Shown: positions 26,953-38,202 of the stretch, in pieces | Position numbering within the stretch: the first letter of the stretch is position 1 | Layout: the number at the start of each line of letters is the position of its first letter | Origin: Bacteroidales bacterium | GTDB lineage: Bacteria; Bacteroidota; Bacteroidia; Bacteroidales; Muribaculaceae | Length of the DNA: 64,000 nucleotides | Direction of reading: 5' to 3' | Assembly: GCA_015060975.1 (NCBI GenBank) | Contig: SUXI01000009.1 | Coordinates: 1 to 64,000, forward strand | The notes under the pieces: generated by a model | Seen by the model: the letters and a program-made list of their open reading frames with translations, nothing else | Databases searched by the model: none | What the model was told of the DNA's origin: nothing | Translations under genes and position numbers: made by a program

Positions 26953-29900
26953 ATGTCATTTACAAGTTTTTTAAGCAAACTTTTTGGGAATAAATCGCAA
27001 AGAGACCTAAAAGAAATAATGCCCATTGTCAATAAAATAAAGGCATTGGGTCCCGACATGGAACGATTGTCAAACGACGAACTCCGTGATGCAATTACTA
27101 CAGTGCGAAAAGCAATAGCCGATAGCATCACAAGTTATGAATCAGCCAACAAAGAACTCAGAGCAAAAGTAGAAGAACTACCTTTTGACCAACGCCAACC
27201 AATTTGGGATGAAATAGACAACAATGAGAAAAAGATTCTTGATATAATTGAAGATCAACTTAATGAGCATCTCCCAACCGTATTTGCGGCTGTAAAAGAA
27301 ACTGCTGCCCGTTTTGCCAAGAATGAAACAGTTGAAGTTACTGCGACACAACTCGATCGTGATTTAGCAGCCCAAGGGCGCGATTTCGTATCAATTGAAG
27401 GGGATAAAGCTATTTGGAAAAACCATTGGATAGCTGGTGGTAATGAAATCAAATGGGACATGATTCATTACGATGTTCAGCTTATCGGCGGCATTGTTCT
27501 TCACCAAGGTAAAATTGCCGAAATGGCAACCGGTGAAGGTAAAACACTTGTTGCAACGCTTCCGGTATTCCTTCGTTCCTTATCAAAACGCGGTGTTCAC
27601 GTTGTAACCGTCAACGATTACTTGTCAAAACGCGACTCGGAATGGATGGGTCCATTATATATGTTCCATGGATCAACAGTTGATTGCATCGACAAACATG
27701 AACCAAACTCCGACGAACGTCGCGACGCCTATAACTGCGATATTACATTTGGCACCAACAATGAATTTGGCTTCGACTACCTTCGTGACAACATGGCGAT
27801 GACACCGGGCGACATGGTACAACGCAAACATTATTATGCCATTGTCGATGAGGTTGACTCGGTATTGATTGACGATGCTCGCACACCATTGATTATCTCA
27901 GGTCCTATACCCAAAGGAGATGATCAAATGTTTAATGAATATCGTAGCAATGTTGAAAAAGTGGTTCAAGCGCAACGACGTCTTGTCACTCAACTGCTTA
28001 GTGACGCAAAAACCAAAATTGCATCTGACGATAAAGAAACACGCAAAGAAGGAGCTATATTGTTATTCCGTGCGTTTAAAGGTCTTCCTAAAAATGGAGC
28101 ACTTATTAAGTTCTTGAGTCAAGAAGGCATGAAGAATCTCTTACTCGAAACCGAAGCATATTATTTGCAAGACAATAGCCGTGAGATGCCTTTTATCACC
28201 GACCCACTCTATTTCGTTATCGATGAAAAGAATCGCAGCGTAGAGCTTACCGATAAAGGTATTGACGAATTGACCGGCAAAAGTAACGATCCTCAATTCT
28301 TTGTGTTACCCGACATCGCATCACAACTTTCAGAGCTTGAACACATAACCGACCTTGCCGAAAAGCAACAACGCAAAGACGACTTGATGCAAAACTATGC
28401 AATCAAAGCCGAACGTGTTCACACCGTATCACAACTTCTCAAAGCCTATACACTCTTTGAAAAAGATGTGGAATATGTAATCGACGACAACAAGATTAAA
28501 ATTGTTGATGAACAAACAGGTCGCATTATGGAAGGACGTCGTTATAGCGATGGTCTTCACCAAGCTATCGAAGCTAAAGAAGGGGTAAAAGTTGAAGCGG
28601 CTACACAAACATTTGCAACTATCACATTGCAAAACTACTTCCGCATGTACCACAAACTTGCAGGTATGACAGGTACAGCCGAAACCGAAGCAGGCGAGTT
28701 ATGGGATATATACAAACTTGACGTTGTAACAATTCCAACAAACCGACCAATCGCTCGTTTCGACCTAAACGACCGTGTATATAAAACCAAGAAAGAAAAA
28801 TATGCCGCAGTAATTGACGAAATCGTACGTCTCAAAAACGAAGGCCGCCCCGTATTGGTTGGCACCACTTCGGTAGAAATCTCGGAATTGCTCAAACGAA
28901 TGCTCGACATGCGTCATATTCCATGTCAAGTACTCAACGCCAAGTTGCACCAAAAAGAAGCTGAAGTTGTGGCACTCGCCGGCAAATCAGGCGCTGTTAC
29001 CATTGCAACCAACATGGCTGGTCGTGGTACCGACATCAAGCTGCCACAAGAAGTAAAAGATGCCGGAGGACTTGCGATTATCGGCACTGAACGTCATGAA
29101 TCACGCCGTGTTGACCGTCAGTTGCGTGGCCGTTCAGGACGTCAAGGCGACCCGGGTTCTTCTGTATTCTATGTATCATTTGAAGACCAATTGATGCGTC
29201 TATTCGCAACTGACCGTGTAATGAAAATGCTCGACACTCTCGGCTTGAAAGAGGGCGAAATGATTGAAGCAAAAATGGTTACCAAAGCGATTGAAAACGC
29301 ACAAAAACGAGTTGAAGAAAATAACTTCGGTATTCGTAAACGATTGCTTGAATATGACGACGTAATGAACAAGCAACGCACATATATCTACAACCGTCGC
29401 CATCATGCTTTGCTTGGCGAACGTGTAGGTATTGACATTGCAAACATGCTTTATGACACTATCGAAAACCTTGTAAACACTCATGAAGCGCCAAACTTTT
29501 ACGAAGACTTGAAACTTGACGTGTTTAAGGTATTAACCGTTGAAGTGCCATTTACAGAACAAGAATATAAATCTCTTGGCAAACAAGAGCTAATCGACCG
29601 TTTATATCAAGCCGCCAACGAAGCTCTTGATCGCAAGAGCCAACGCATCATAGAAGTTGCGTTACCCGTTATAAAAGATTGGGTAGAAAATCGCAACACA
29701 CAAGGTAAAATTATGGTACCTATCACCGATGGCAAACGCATCTTTAACCTTCGCGTTGATATTACCGATGCATATAACAGCGACTGCAAGGCTATTGTCA
29801 AAGAATGGCATAAAGCACTCTTGCTCGTTACTATTGATGAATTATGGAAAGAACACCTTCGTGAACTTGATCAATTGCGTCAATCGGTTCAAAATGCGTC

Positions 29901-30294
29901 ATACGAACAAAAAGACCCATTGGTAATTTACAAAGTTGAGTCGTTCCACCTCTTTGAAAATATGCTCAACAACCTCAACGTTAAAGCCATGTCGGCATTA
30001 TTGCGTGGACAAATATTTATTCAACAACGCGAAACGCCTAACGAAGAACAACAGCAACCACGTCAACCCGAGGTTAAACAAGCTATGCCAGAGCGTCGCA
30101 ACGACTATTCTCAATATCGTGCATCTAAAGAGGATCTTCCCGGACAAGCCGCTCAACGCGCCGCAGCCTCTGCTCCGCAAGGAGAGCGACCACGTCCTCA
30201 ACCAGTTGTTGCCGGTCCTAAAATCGGTCGCAACGATCCGTGTCCTTGCGGTAGCGGAAAAAAATATAAAGCTTGTCATGGAAAAATGATGTAA
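26953..30294 (+). CDS. secA: Protein translocase ATPase SecA
   Basis: 1,113 residues, longer than the roughly 900 of E. coli because of the insertions usual in Bacteroidota (an extended N-terminus to about residue 150 and an extra segment at about 318-420). It drives unfolded preproteins through SecYEG. Walker A is MATGEGKT (191-198), Walker B DEVD is at 299-302, and motif VI is in the [16 protein letters not shown] block. The C-terminal zinc and SecB-binding tail is intact (C1097, C1099, C1108, H1109). It has its own promoter and is followed by a hairpin at 30308-30339. Confidence 0.97.
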   Translation: MSFTSFLSKLFGNKSQRDLKEIMPIVNKIKALGPDMERLSNDELRDAITTVRKAIADSITSYESANKELRAKVEELPFDQRQPIWDEIDNNEKKILDIIEDQLNEHLPTVFAAVKETAARFAKNETVEVTATQLDRDLAAQGRDFVSIEGDKAIWKNHWIAGGNEIKWDMIHYDVQLIGGIVLHQGKIAEMATGEGKTLVATLPVFLRSLSKRGVHVVTVNDYLSKRDSEWMGPLYMFHGSTVDCIDKHEPNSDERRDAYNCDITFGTNNEFGFDYLRDNMAMTPGDMVQRKHYYAIVDEVDSVLIDDARTPLIISGPIPKGDDQMFNEYRSNVEKVVQAQRRLVTQLLSDAKTKIASDDKETRKEGAILLFRAFKGLPKNGALIKFLSQEGMKNLLLETEAYYLQDNSREMPFITDPLYFVIDEKNRSVELTDKGIDELTGKSNDPQFFVLPDIASQLSELEHITDLAEKQQRKDDLMQNYAIKAERVHTVSQLLKAYTLFEKDVEYVIDDNKIKIVDEQTGRIMEGRRYSDGLHQAIEAKEGVKVEAATQTFATITLQNYFRMYHKLAGMTGTAETEAGELWDIYKLDVVTIPTNRPIARFDLNDRVYKTKKEKYAAVIDEIVRLKNEGRPVLVGTTSVEISELLKRMLDMRHIPCQVLNAKLHQKEAEVVALAGKSGAVTIATNMAGRGTDIKLPQEVKDAGGLAIIGTERHESRRVDRQLRGRSGRQGDPGSSVFYVSFEDQLMRLFATDRVMKMLDTLGLKEGEMIEAKMVTKAIENAQKRVEENNFGIRKRLLEYDDVMNKQRTYIYNRRHHALLGERVGIDIANMLYDTIENLVNTHEAPNFYEDLKLDVFKVLTVEVPFTEQEYKSLGKQELIDRLYQAANEALDRKSQRIIEVALPVIKDWVENRNTQGKIMVPITDGKRIFNLRVDITDAYNSDCKAIVKEWHKALLLVTIDELWKEHLRELDQLRQSVQNASYEQKDPLVIYKVESFHLFENMLNNLNVKAMSALLRGQIFIQQRETPNEEQQQPRQPEVKQAMPERRNDYSQYRASKEDLPGQAAQRAAASAPQGERPRPQPVVAGPKIGRNDPCPCGSGKKYKACHGKMM

Positions 30295-30307
30295 TCATAA
30301 TAAATAG

Positions 30308-30339
30308 GAGATGTGTCATTATTCTTATTGGCACATCTC
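30308..30339 (+). terminator. Terminator after secA
   Basis: GAGATGTG (30308-30315) pairs with CACATCTC (30332-30339), followed by AATTTTAT. Stem of 8 bp with a 16-base loop; modest T-tract. Confidence 0.65.
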
Positions 30340-30476
30340 AATTTTATACATCTTAACCATCGTTGATTTATTCAGTTTTTGTTTGGAATTACATTAAATT
30401 ATACAATTTAAAATATTATCAACGCAACTATTTCTTTAAATCAGCGTCTAATTAACATGTTAAAATTCCCAACACT

Positions 30477-31409
30477 ATGGATTTAATTAGAATTGAAAAT
30501 GTAACAAAACATTATGCCAATCACACCGCACTTGATAATGTATCGCTAAATATCCCTAAAGGATGTATATACGGGCTACTCGGACCTAACGGAGCGGGAA
30601 AAACGACACTAATTCGCATAATAAACCACATTACTGCGCCCGATTCAGGTATGGTTTATTTTGACGGGCGCCCTCTTTCGGCTAATGACGTTGCTAATAT
30701 CGGATATCTCCCTGAAGAACGTGGATTGTATAAGAAAATGAAAGTTGGCGAACAAGCCATTTTCTTTGCCCGCCTTAAAGGATTATCTAAAACAGATGCG
30801 ACTATACGGCTTAGAGAATGGTTTGATAGATTCGACATCAGCGATTGGTGGAACAAAAAAGTCGAAGAATTATCAAAAGGAATGGCTCAAAAAATCCAAT
30901 TTATAATTACTGTTTTACATCGACCCAAATTATTGATTTTCGATGAGCCGTTCTCCGGATTCGACCCTATAAATGCAAATTTACTGAAAAATGAAATTTT
31001 AAAACTTCGAGAAGAAGGCTCTACAATCATATTCAGCACTCACAACATGTCGAGTGTTGAAGAATTGTGCGATAATATTACTCTCATTAACAAATCTCAC
31101 AATATATTATCGGGCAAAGTCGAAGATATACGACTTCAATATGGAAAAAACAGATATGAAATTATTTTCAACGGAGATGCCAACTCGTTAAAAGAACAAT
31201 TAGAGCCATTGCTCATAAGATGTATAACTATACCTCTCGAAAATAATTCAACTAAACTGCTTCTAAACTTCAAAGACGAAGCAAAATTAAAAGATATTAT
31301 TACTATTGCTAACAACAATAGCGAATTAATTGGCATAGTTCCATCAATGCCATCAATGAACGAAATTTTCATTCAAACTGTTGAAGAATATAACAAAACA
31401 TTAATATGA
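30477..31409 (+). CDS. ABC transporter ATP-binding protein (NatA-like)
   Basis: 310 residues. Walker A GPNGAGKTT (36-44), signature LSKGM (132-136) and Walker B LLIFDEP (152-158) are all intact, followed by the switch histidine in STHNMSS. A C-terminal extension after about residue 215 is typical of NatA/YhaQ-type exporters. It powers the permease encoded immediately downstream; the genes overlap by 4 bases (ATGA). The substrate could be sodium, a peptide or an envelope component and is not evident. The adjacent sigma and secA genes do not suggest a substrate. Confidence 0.93.
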   Translation: MDLIRIENVTKHYANHTALDNVSLNIPKGCIYGLLGPNGAGKTTLIRIINHITAPDSGMVYFDGRPLSANDVANIGYLPEERGLYKKMKVGEQAIFFARLKGLSKTDATIRLREWFDRFDISDWWNKKVEELSKGMAQKIQFIITVLHRPKLLIFDEPFSGFDPINANLLKNEILKLREEGSTIIFSTHNMSSVEELCDNITLINKSHNILSGKVEDIRLQYGKNRYEIIFNGDANSLKEQLEPLLIRCITIPLENNSTKLLLNFKDEAKLKDIITIANNNSELIGIVPSMPSMNEIFIQTVEEYNKTLI

Positions 31410-32716
31410 ACTCAAATATAGGAATCGTAATAAAACGTGAATATCTTGAACGCGTATCAAAAAAAAGTTTTATATTCACCACTATATTAATGCCTTTATT
31501 TATGGCTGCAATCATGATTGCGCCGGCATTAATAACAATGTTCAGCACTCCCGAGCTAAAACATATCGCAGTAATTGATAATAGTGGCATAATTGCCCCT
31601 ACTTTAAAAAACGGTGATGGCGTGGAATTTATATCTATAACCGATTCTATTGAAGTTGCTAAAGCCAACGACAGCATAGATGGGATTTTATTAATAAATA
31701 GTGACATTCTCACTTCACAAACAGGTGCTACACTATATACCCACGATGCATCATCAATGCTCATCGAGCAAAACATCACATCACAAATAGAAAATACAAT
31801 CAAAAATATTCGATTAAAAAATTACGACCTCGAAAATCTCGACCAAATAATAAACGATATTAATGCCGATATAACTCTCACCACCTATCGAATAAATGAG
31901 GAAGCCGAAGACAGTTCGTCATCTTCTACTCTATCTTATATCATCGGTATGATAATGTCTTTGCTCCTTTATATGTTCCTATTGCTGTATGGTCAGTTGG
32001 TAATGACAAGCATAATCGAAGAAAAAAACAATCGTGTGCTTGAAATCATGGTGTCTTCAATTAAACCGGGGCAACTCATGATGGGAAAAATATTGGGTAT
32101 TGGAGCTGTCGCATTAACACAAGTTCTGATTTGGGGCTTAATTATTGTATCAATGTCGGCATATGTATTACCATCTATTATACCAGCTGAAATTATGGGC
32201 GAAGTAAATGCGTTTAATGCAGGCTCATTAAATGCAGCCACCGCCAGTAACGATATCGAAATGCTTCAAGCCCTATCTGTTATAAGCAACGTAAGCTATG
32301 TGGTTAGTTTATTTGTATATCTAATTCTATTCCTTTTAGGAGGATTCTTATTCTATGCGGCAATGAATGCGGCAATTGGGTCGGCCGTTGATAATGTTCA
32401 AGATGCAAGCCAACTTCAAAGCGTAGTGATGATTCCCATTATATTAGGTCTTGTCATGTCTATGTCGATAATCAACGATCCTAATTCCACAATCGCCACA
32501 ACACTTTCGATGATACCATTCACTGCGCCTATGACAATGATGACTCGCATTCCATTTGGCATTCCCACATGGGAAATAATAACCTCACTTGTTATCCTAT
32601 ATATATCTTTTATAGGTATGGTGTGGTTATCTGCTAAAATATATCGAGTTGGGATTTTTATGTATGGCAAAAAACCATCTATAAAAGAAATACTTCGATG
32701 GATTAATTATAAATAA
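31406..32716 (+). CDS. ABC-2 type transporter permease (NatB-like)
   Basis: 436 residues. One transmembrane helix near 25-47 (IFTTILMPLFMAAIMIAPALITMF), then a large extracytoplasmic domain to about 170, then five or six further helices after about 176. This N-terminal helix, periplasmic domain and C-terminal membrane-domain layout is that of NatB/YhaP-type ABC-2 exporters. The stretch EEKNNRVLEIMVSSIKPGQLMMGKILG (around 210-236, landmark only) is the coupling region of the family. It overlaps the ATPase gene by 4 bases, so the two form one exporter. Confidence 0.92.
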   Translation: MNSNIGIVIKREYLERVSKKSFIFTTILMPLFMAAIMIAPALITMFSTPELKHIAVIDNSGIIAPTLKNGDGVEFISITDSIEVAKANDSIDGILLINSDILTSQTGATLYTHDASSMLIEQNITSQIENTIKNIRLKNYDLENLDQIINDINADITLTTYRINEEAEDSSSSSTLSYIIGMIMSLLLYMFLLLYGQLVMTSIIEEKNNRVLEIMVSSIKPGQLMMGKILGIGAVALTQVLIWGLIIVSMSAYVLPSIIPAEIMGEVNAFNAGSLNAATASNDIEMLQALSVISNVSYVVSLFVYLILFLLGGFLFYAAMNAAIGSAVDNVQDASQLQSVVMIPIILGLVMSMSIINDPNSTIATTLSMIPFTAPMTMMTRIPFGIPTWEIITSLVILYISFIGMVWLSAKIYRVGIFMYGKKPSIKEILRWINYK

Positions 32717-32754
32717 AATCTCTTAAACAGACATTATTATTCCCATTTTTTTTG

Positions 32755-32762
32755 TAAATTTG
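32755..32762 (+). promoter_or_regulatory. Candidate -7 box for the primary sigma gene
   Basis: TAAATTTG, 25 bases before the ATG at 32788, preceded by a T-rich tract (TTTTTTTTG). Confidence 0.55.
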
Positions 32763-32787
32763 CAAGTCAAAATTACCGGTATATAAA

Positions 32788-33648
32788 ATGAGACAACTAA
32801 AGATTACCAAATCAATTACCAATCGAGAAAGCGCTTCGCTTGATAAATATCTACAAGAGATTGGTCGTGAGGACCTTATCACCGTTGAAGAAGAAGTTGA
32901 ACTCGCTCAACGAATAAAGCAAGGAGACCAAGCCGCACTCGACAAACTCACTTGCGCAAATCTTCGCTTCGTGGTATCGGTGGCTAAACAATATCAAAAT
33001 CAAGGATTAAGCCTACCCGACTTGATAAACGAAGGCAACCTCGGTTTGATTAAAGCCGCTATAAAATTTGATGAAACTCGTGGATTCAAGTTTATATCAT
33101 ACGCAGTGTGGTGGATTCGTCAATCAATCCTACAAGCTCTTGCTGAACAATCTCGCATTGTGCGTCTGCCTCTCAACCAAGTTGGCTCACTTAACAAAAT
33201 AAGCAAAGCCCTCTCGAAATTCGAGCAAGAGAATGAGCGACGCCCTTCCCCCGAAGAATTGGCAGAAACATTAGATGTTCCGGTTGAAAAAATTGCCGAC
33301 ACATTAAAAGTTTCAGGGCGACACATTTCTGTTGACGCTCCTTTTGTAGAAGGCGAAGACAACAGCTTGCTTGATGTGTTAACCAACGATGATTCTCCAA
33401 TGGCCGACCATACTTTAACACAAGAATCATTATCAAAAGAAGTTGATAGAGCTTTACACCAACTACATGAACGTGAACGCGAAATCCTTAAAATGTTTTT
33501 TGGAATTGGTTGTCAAGAAATGACGCTCGAAGAGATTGGCGCAAAATTTGACCTCACTCGTGAGCGTGTACGCCAAATAAAAGAGAAAGCGATTCGCCGT
33601 CTAAAAGGACAAAAAAGCAAACTCTTAAAAACCTACTTAGGAAACTAA
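32788..33648 (+). CDS. rpoD: Primary RNA polymerase sigma factor
   Basis: 286 residues, the short form typical of Bacteroidota primary sigma factors, which lack region 1.1 and the long non-conserved region. Region 1.2 (about 15-50), region 2 ([33 protein letters not shown], landmark 63-95, then [15 protein letters not shown]), region 3 and region 4 with the helix-turn-helix [26 protein letters not shown] are all present. It would recognise the TAnnTTTG/TTTG promoters seen across this window. It is a single gene with its own promoter and a strong terminator at 33691-33727. Confidence 0.96.
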   Translation: MRQLKITKSITNRESASLDKYLQEIGREDLITVEEEVELAQRIKQGDQAALDKLTCANLRFVVSVAKQYQNQGLSLPDLINEGNLGLIKAAIKFDETRGFKFISYAVWWIRQSILQALAEQSRIVRLPLNQVGSLNKISKALSKFEQENERRPSPEELAETLDVPVEKIADTLKVSGRHISVDAPFVEGEDNSLLDVLTNDDSPMADHTLTQESLSKEVDRALHQLHEREREILKMFFGIGCQEMTLEEIGAKFDLTRERVRQIKEKAIRRLKGQKSKLLKTYLGN

Positions 33649-33690
33649 AAAAATATCGCATAGAGTTAATCTAATCGTTATTTCCAATAC

Positions 33691-33727
33691 AAAAAAGGCT
33701 ATCAAGAAAATCTTGGTAGTCTTTTTT
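33691..33727. terminator. Bidirectional terminator after rpoD
   Basis: Arms AAAAGGCTATCAAGA and TCTTGGTAGTCTTTT form about 15 pairs with two G-U, with A and T tracts on either side. It separates rpoD from the convergent small ORF. Confidence 0.88.
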
Positions 33728-33734
33728 GTATATT

Positions 33735-34031
33735 TTATTTACAATAGTTAAAATGCAGTAAGACGACACAAGGAGTTTCAGTAGGGAAGCGCAGATTGTT
33801 ATCGGCTGGCATGAGCAATCTTAAACACTTCCCAAACTGCATCTTTTCGTTCCTTAATTTTTGCTCTGCATCTTCAGAATGCCACCAAAGACGATACTCT
33901 CCTAATTCTGAATCTATATATAGGTTTATGACTTCACTCCAATCTTCGGTTACATATCTATTACAACTTGTGAATGTATTTATTGCAAGAATGCCATTAC
34001 AATCAGTAATATATAATCTATTAGCCTTCAT
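33735..34031 (-). CDS. Small hypothetical protein downstream of the receptor gene
   Basis: 98 residues, no recognised family. It has no signal peptide or membrane segment but five cysteines spread along its length, several aromatic residues (for example DWSEV and RLWWHSEDAEQK) and a charged middle. The gene starts 36 bases after the stop of the TonB-family receptor on the same strand and ends just before the rpoD terminator, so it could be the second gene of that operon. Its reality rests only on this position and a reasonable amino-acid composition. It may instead be a fragment of a larger protein. Confidence 0.45.
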   Translation of the reverse strand: MKANRLYITDCNGILAINTFTSCNRYVTEDWSEVINLYIDSELGEYRLWWHSEDAEQKLRNEKMQFGKCLRLLMPADNNLRFPTETPCVVLLHFNYCK

Positions 34032-34067
34032 ATTCTAGGATTTTATAATATCTCGTTGTTAACTTGT

Positions 34068-36329
34068 TTATTTTTCACTTTCACTTCTGTTCTGGTTATT
34101 TGACTTTGATGCACTTCCTTTGCCGAAGTTGTATCTAAGGCTGATTTGCATCAATGCATTATTAACTCTTTGATCTTCCCAAGATGTGAACTTGAAATCT
34201 GGTATAGTGATGTCTTTATATGTACGTTTTGATACAAGACTTGTTGGTATCGCAAAGTTAACAGACAATGATAATTTGCCCTTACATAGCGGACTCATTA
34301 AACCAAGCATTAAGGTCTCTTCTTGACCATATTCTTCTCCTTGTAATAATGGGTGCTTATCATGTCGCAAAAAATATGCAGCCATAAGATATAGATGCGA
34401 GGTCATCTGATATGTTGCCATCGCATCCAAATACCATGTGCGACCTCTATGCCAAATATTATCTGAGCCTTGCCTTCCATACCACTGGTAATTTGCAGTA
34501 AAATTCACTTGGAACTTCTGGCCGATGTTATAGTCACCGCTTAAACCTATGTATTGATGTAGGTATTTACTTCCCACTAAAGTCTCAACAACATAGTCAT
34601 TCTCCATAAAATACCAAGGAGTTATATCATTAGCAGAATGTTTCAGCATATATGTGAACTCAATGATTTTTGGAACATTAATACGCCATTCCATATAGTG
34701 CATAACTCTTTCTTTTAAATCTGGGTTACCTCGATACATTAGAATCTTATTCTTATTATAGGCAACCGTAGATAACTGATCCAAATTAGGATATTCGATA
34801 TTACAGAAATAATTGCCCGTAACAGACAACTTCTTGTGAGCTTGCCAATGTAATTTTGCCGAAGGCATCCAAGAATAACGATTATCGGAGTCTATACCAT
34901 TATCTCTATGCACAAAAAGCACATTGCCACCAATAGCAAGACTAACCTTTTGATGTGGATTTATCATCAATGAGGTATAGATGTCATGTCGTTTTTCTAA
35001 AGAACGGAACAGTTCTTTGTCGGTATTAATGTCCTTATTTATATAAGATTTGTCTGTATAAGTATATCCAATGTTACTTGTAAGGATATTATTCCAAATA
35101 TTATAGACGTTGGCATTATACCTCCAATAATCTTTTCTTCCTGAATAATCTAATATAGTAAGTTCATCTGTATTTTTATAAGTTCGGTTTTCGTTGACGT
35201 TGTAGTAGTTGTATGTAAAATCGCTTGTAATAATGAATCTATCAGTTATATCACCTCTATAGAACAGACCACTTGTTGAGTTGATATTACGATAATTATT
35301 GCTATTTTCTGATAACAGCATATTTTCAGGTGTCTGATAACTCTCGAAACTATCGTATTTTCCTCCATCAAGCCATGATTGAATAGAAATTGTATGTTTG
35401 GGGGCAATCTTATAATCTGCACCAAGACTCACATTGAAACTTTTGTTCGTATTATTGTTGTTCGGGTGACGAAAGTCTTCCATTGCAGTGGCTTCTGCCA
35501 CTTCGTTCTTGTATAGATAACTATATGATGTTGCACTATACATTTTCTTATTAGACACATTGAAATCGCTATAGATATTCCATTTGTCCAATGTGTAAAT
35601 AAAGTTTGCCCCTATATTCTCACTATGAGAATTGGGAGTACGAAAAGATACAAGCCCTTTGGACTGAACGCCCAAATCATAACCTAAATAGTTGTCGTAT
35701 GTAATATAGTTCAGCACAATAGGCATATCGCCATATTTCCCTTTAGGGAATCGCAATAATTCAATCTTCTTTATTCGTTGGGGATTTAGATTCTGTACCA
35801 ACTCTTTTCCTACTTCTCTTCCATTAAGCATTATTGGCACATCTCGATATTCACCAATCTTTACCGCATCAGATGCCCAATCTACACTAATTCCTGGTAG
35901 TTTGTCCAATAACTGAAGAGAATTCTTTGAATTGCTTCTCAAAGAATCGGTAAGAAAGAATGTTTCTGTTATTGCATCCTTATGTTTTGAGTCTCCTTTA
36001 ACAACTATCTCTTCTAATAATTCAGCATTTACATTAAGGATTAAGTTTCCCAGATTACCAGGCTGACATACTATAGAAATCTTTTCAAACCCAATAAAAG
36101 ACAATTGAAGCAGATATTCTCTATCCTCATTCACTTTAAGTTCAAAACATCCCTCCAAATTTGTTGTTGTCCCTGTTATATAAGTGGAGTCTGATTGCTC
36201 CATAAGTACGCAATTAACTCCGACAATGGGATTGTTCTCATTGTCAATAACTCTTCCCTGAAAAATTTGGGCATATAATTGTCCGAAAGTTCCAAAACAC
36301 AGCATTAAAAACACCACATAAATCTTCAT
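34068..36329 (-). CDS. TonB-dependent receptor-family outer membrane beta-barrel protein
   Basis: 753 residues. A signal peptide (1-20, ending YA|Q) is followed by a CarboxypepD_reg-like domain at about 22-105 (GRVIDNENNPIVGVNCVL), a plug-like segment at about 115-215 (LLDKLPGISVDW, NGREVGKEL) and a long barrel rich in alternating aromatic strands to the end. It resembles the PF14905 outer membrane beta-barrel group rather than SusC. I see no SusD partner. It is divergent from a TPR-LuxR membrane regulator, the likely controller. The substrate is unknown; peptides or siderophores are possible. Confidence 0.85.
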   Translation of the reverse strand: MKIYVVFLMLCFGTFGQLYAQIFQGRVIDNENNPIVGVNCVLMEQSDSTYITGTTTNLEGCFELKVNEDREYLLQLSFIGFEKISIVCQPGNLGNLILNVNAELLEEIVVKGDSKHKDAITETFFLTDSLRSNSKNSLQLLDKLPGISVDWASDAVKIGEYRDVPIMLNGREVGKELVQNLNPQRIKKIELLRFPKGKYGDMPIVLNYITYDNYLGYDLGVQSKGLVSFRTPNSHSENIGANFIYTLDKWNIYSDFNVSNKKMYSATSYSYLYKNEVAEATAMEDFRHPNNNNTNKSFNVSLGADYKIAPKHTISIQSWLDGGKYDSFESYQTPENMLLSENSNNYRNINSTSGLFYRGDITDRFIITSDFTYNYYNVNENRTYKNTDELTILDYSGRKDYWRYNANVYNIWNNILTSNIGYTYTDKSYINKDINTDKELFRSLEKRHDIYTSLMINPHQKVSLAIGGNVLFVHRDNGIDSDNRYSWMPSAKLHWQAHKKLSVTGNYFCNIEYPNLDQLSTVAYNKNKILMYRGNPDLKERVMHYMEWRINVPKIIEFTYMLKHSANDITPWYFMENDYVVETLVGSKYLHQYIGLSGDYNIGQKFQVNFTANYQWYGRQGSDNIWHRGRTWYLDAMATYQMTSHLYLMAAYFLRHDKHPLLQGEEYGQEETLMLGLMSPLCKGKLSLSVNFAIPTSLVSKRTYKDITIPDFKFTSWEDQRVNNALMQISLRYNFGKGSASKSNNQNRSESEK

Positions 36330-36565
36330 AGAATTTAATTATAAAAGTTAATTTCTATATAATTCGCTTAAATTCAAAAACTTATTTATCTTACAAAATT
36401 ACTCGGAAAAGGATTTACAGGTCGTTTATATCTAAAAGTATTTTATGGTGCAGATGAGACTATAAACATCTAATAATCAGTGTAGTTAAAATGCAAAAGT
36501 TTATATCGCCACTTTTGGAACTTTATATTAAAGGAGCAAACTTATATAGAACAGAAAAATAGTCG

Positions 36566-36573
36566 TACCTTTG
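36566..36573 (+). promoter_or_regulatory. Candidate -7 box for the TPR-LuxR regulator
   Basis: TACCTTTG, 16 bases before the ATG at 36590. Matches TAnnTTTG; the region also serves the divergent receptor gene. Confidence 0.5.
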
Positions 36574-36589
36574 CATAAAAATAGGTTTT

Positions 36590-38110
36590 ATGCGAATATG
36601 TATATTCATACTCATTGCATTTCTAACTGGTTGCACAAATCGGCAAACCGATATTAACTATGAGCAAATATTGGATGTAGCGGAAGTGCGTCATCACCAA
36701 GGAGAATCACTAAGTGAAGATGTTTTACTCAGTGAGGCTTTGAAATATTACCAAACATTAGAGCCTGTTGATTCTACAAGATTATTGCAAGCAACCATTC
36801 TAACAGCATATCATTATTGGTGGAATAATGAAACGGAAAAATCATATAATCTATTGGAACCATTAGCTAACACAAATAAAGACGTATTATATGCTTTGTT
36901 TGACTTGGCTTATAAGGACAATAATTATAATACATCGTATGCTTATCTATGCAAAATTATGGAAGATGAAGCAGAACGAACATTTCGGAATTATCATGGA
37001 ATGGCTGTACTGAACTTCTTTCTTGGGAATCAGAAAGAATGTGAGCGCTTATATGATGAGCTTCCTCAATATATAAAAACACCAGCAGATACTGTTTTGT
37101 ATTTTGAAAAAACGCTTCCTAATCATGCGGATGCTCTTAGTGAGTATGGTAAGCAAGAAAGAGCTATTGAACTTCAAACAAAGGTCTTGAATTATTTCAT
37201 AGGAAAAGACAACTGGTATGTCGCTAAAGCATATTTGTCTCTTGCTCGATATAATATATTATTAGGTCGCTTTAACAAGGCCGAGCAATACATTCTTTCA
37301 GCTGAGGAAAATGCAGATGAATATTTCTACAGCAATTTGGCAATATCTACTTATATGCAACAGTTGAAAAGCATCCTTGATTATGCCATAAACAATCATA
37401 TCAGTGTAATGGAGTGGGCACATTTTGGAAATACATTGCAAGGAAATGCATCCAAGAACCGAGATATTACAGAAGCCAAGAGAGAAGCTAACAGGAATCT
37501 TGCAGAAAAAAATATGCAGATAACCATTCAAAGGCAAAAGGATCAAATGCTATTCTTAGTTATAACATTTATTTTGACTCTTACGATTGCCAGTTTGCTA
37601 TTATGGCTACGGAATAGAAAAAACAAGTTTTTAGAAAGGGAAGAAGAAATAGACGCACTACGAAAACTATTGTCGGAATCAGGTGATAGTAATAAAAATG
37701 ACCGCTTCTTCAAGAAGATTCTATTGCAGCAATTAGGTGTAATAAAAATAGCCACATCAAATCCAACTTCTGCCAATTTGGAATTGCTCAAAAAAATGAA
37801 AAAAATTGCGAGCAAAGAGGTGGATGTGGACACATTATTGAATTGGAATGATCTTTTTCAGATTATTGATTATATTTACGATGGCTTCTATACTTCACTA
37901 ATAAAAAAGTATGGTGCAGTTCTTAATGAGAAAGAGATACAGTTATGTACCCTCTTAAAAGCGAATTTCACTACAAAAGAAATTGGTGTTGTAACACAGC
38001 AATCCGTTCGCACAATTTATCAACGCAAGAGCACTATCCGTCAAAAACTTCAAATGCCCGAAGCAGAAGATATTGCAACCTTCTTGACAACAAATTACGG
38101 TGATAGATAG
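36590..38110 (+). CDS. TPR-containing membrane regulator with LuxR-type DNA-binding domain
   Basis: 506 residues. The N-terminus (FLTGC, C15) looks like a lipoprotein signal or a first anchor. Residues about 25-310 form helical TPR-like repeats, probably periplasmic. One transmembrane helix lies at about 317-340, followed by a charged coiled coil. The C-terminus (about 445-500) is a LuxR/GerE-type helix-turn-helix (LNEKEIQLCTLLKANFTTKE, then SVRTIYQRKSTIRQKL). The design fits a one-component sensor passing a periplasmic signal to DNA. It is divergent from the outer membrane receptor gene, its likely target. Arg codons AGA/AGG look more frequent than in nearby housekeeping genes, hinting at foreign origin. 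Confidence 0.83.
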   Translation: MRICIFILIAFLTGCTNRQTDINYEQILDVAEVRHHQGESLSEDVLLSEALKYYQTLEPVDSTRLLQATILTAYHYWWNNETEKSYNLLEPLANTNKDVLYALFDLAYKDNNYNTSYAYLCKIMEDEAERTFRNYHGMAVLNFFLGNQKECERLYDELPQYIKTPADTVLYFEKTLPNHADALSEYGKQERAIELQTKVLNYFIGKDNWYVAKAYLSLARYNILLGRFNKAEQYILSAEENADEYFYSNLAISTYMQQLKSILDYAINNHISVMEWAHFGNTLQGNASKNRDITEAKREANRNLAEKNMQITIQRQKDQMLFLVITFILTLTIASLLLWLRNRKNKFLEREEEIDALRKLLSESGDSNKNDRFFKKILLQQLGVIKIATSNPTSANLELLKKMKKIASKEVDVDTLLNWNDLFQIIDYIYDGFYTSLIKKYGAVLNEKEIQLCTLLKANFTTKEIGVVTQQSVRTIYQRKSTIRQKLQMPEAEDIATFLTTNYGDR

Positions 38111-38202
38111 CTTCATATAGCTATAAAAGCACTTTTTCACGAAAGCATAATTGACCGTTTTTTGAGAGTTCTTACTTAACGTCAATCATTTATTCAGTCG
38201 TC

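Noticed and set aside
26811-27131. Minus-strand ORF over the secA promoter and 5' end
   Set aside because: It lies antisense to secA with no domain; a shadow frame.
36330-36589. Small peptide gene between the receptor and the TPR-LuxR regulator, as in RiPP clusters
   Set aside because: I found no short frame with a leader peptide or a cysteine-rich core, and no radical SAM gene nearby.
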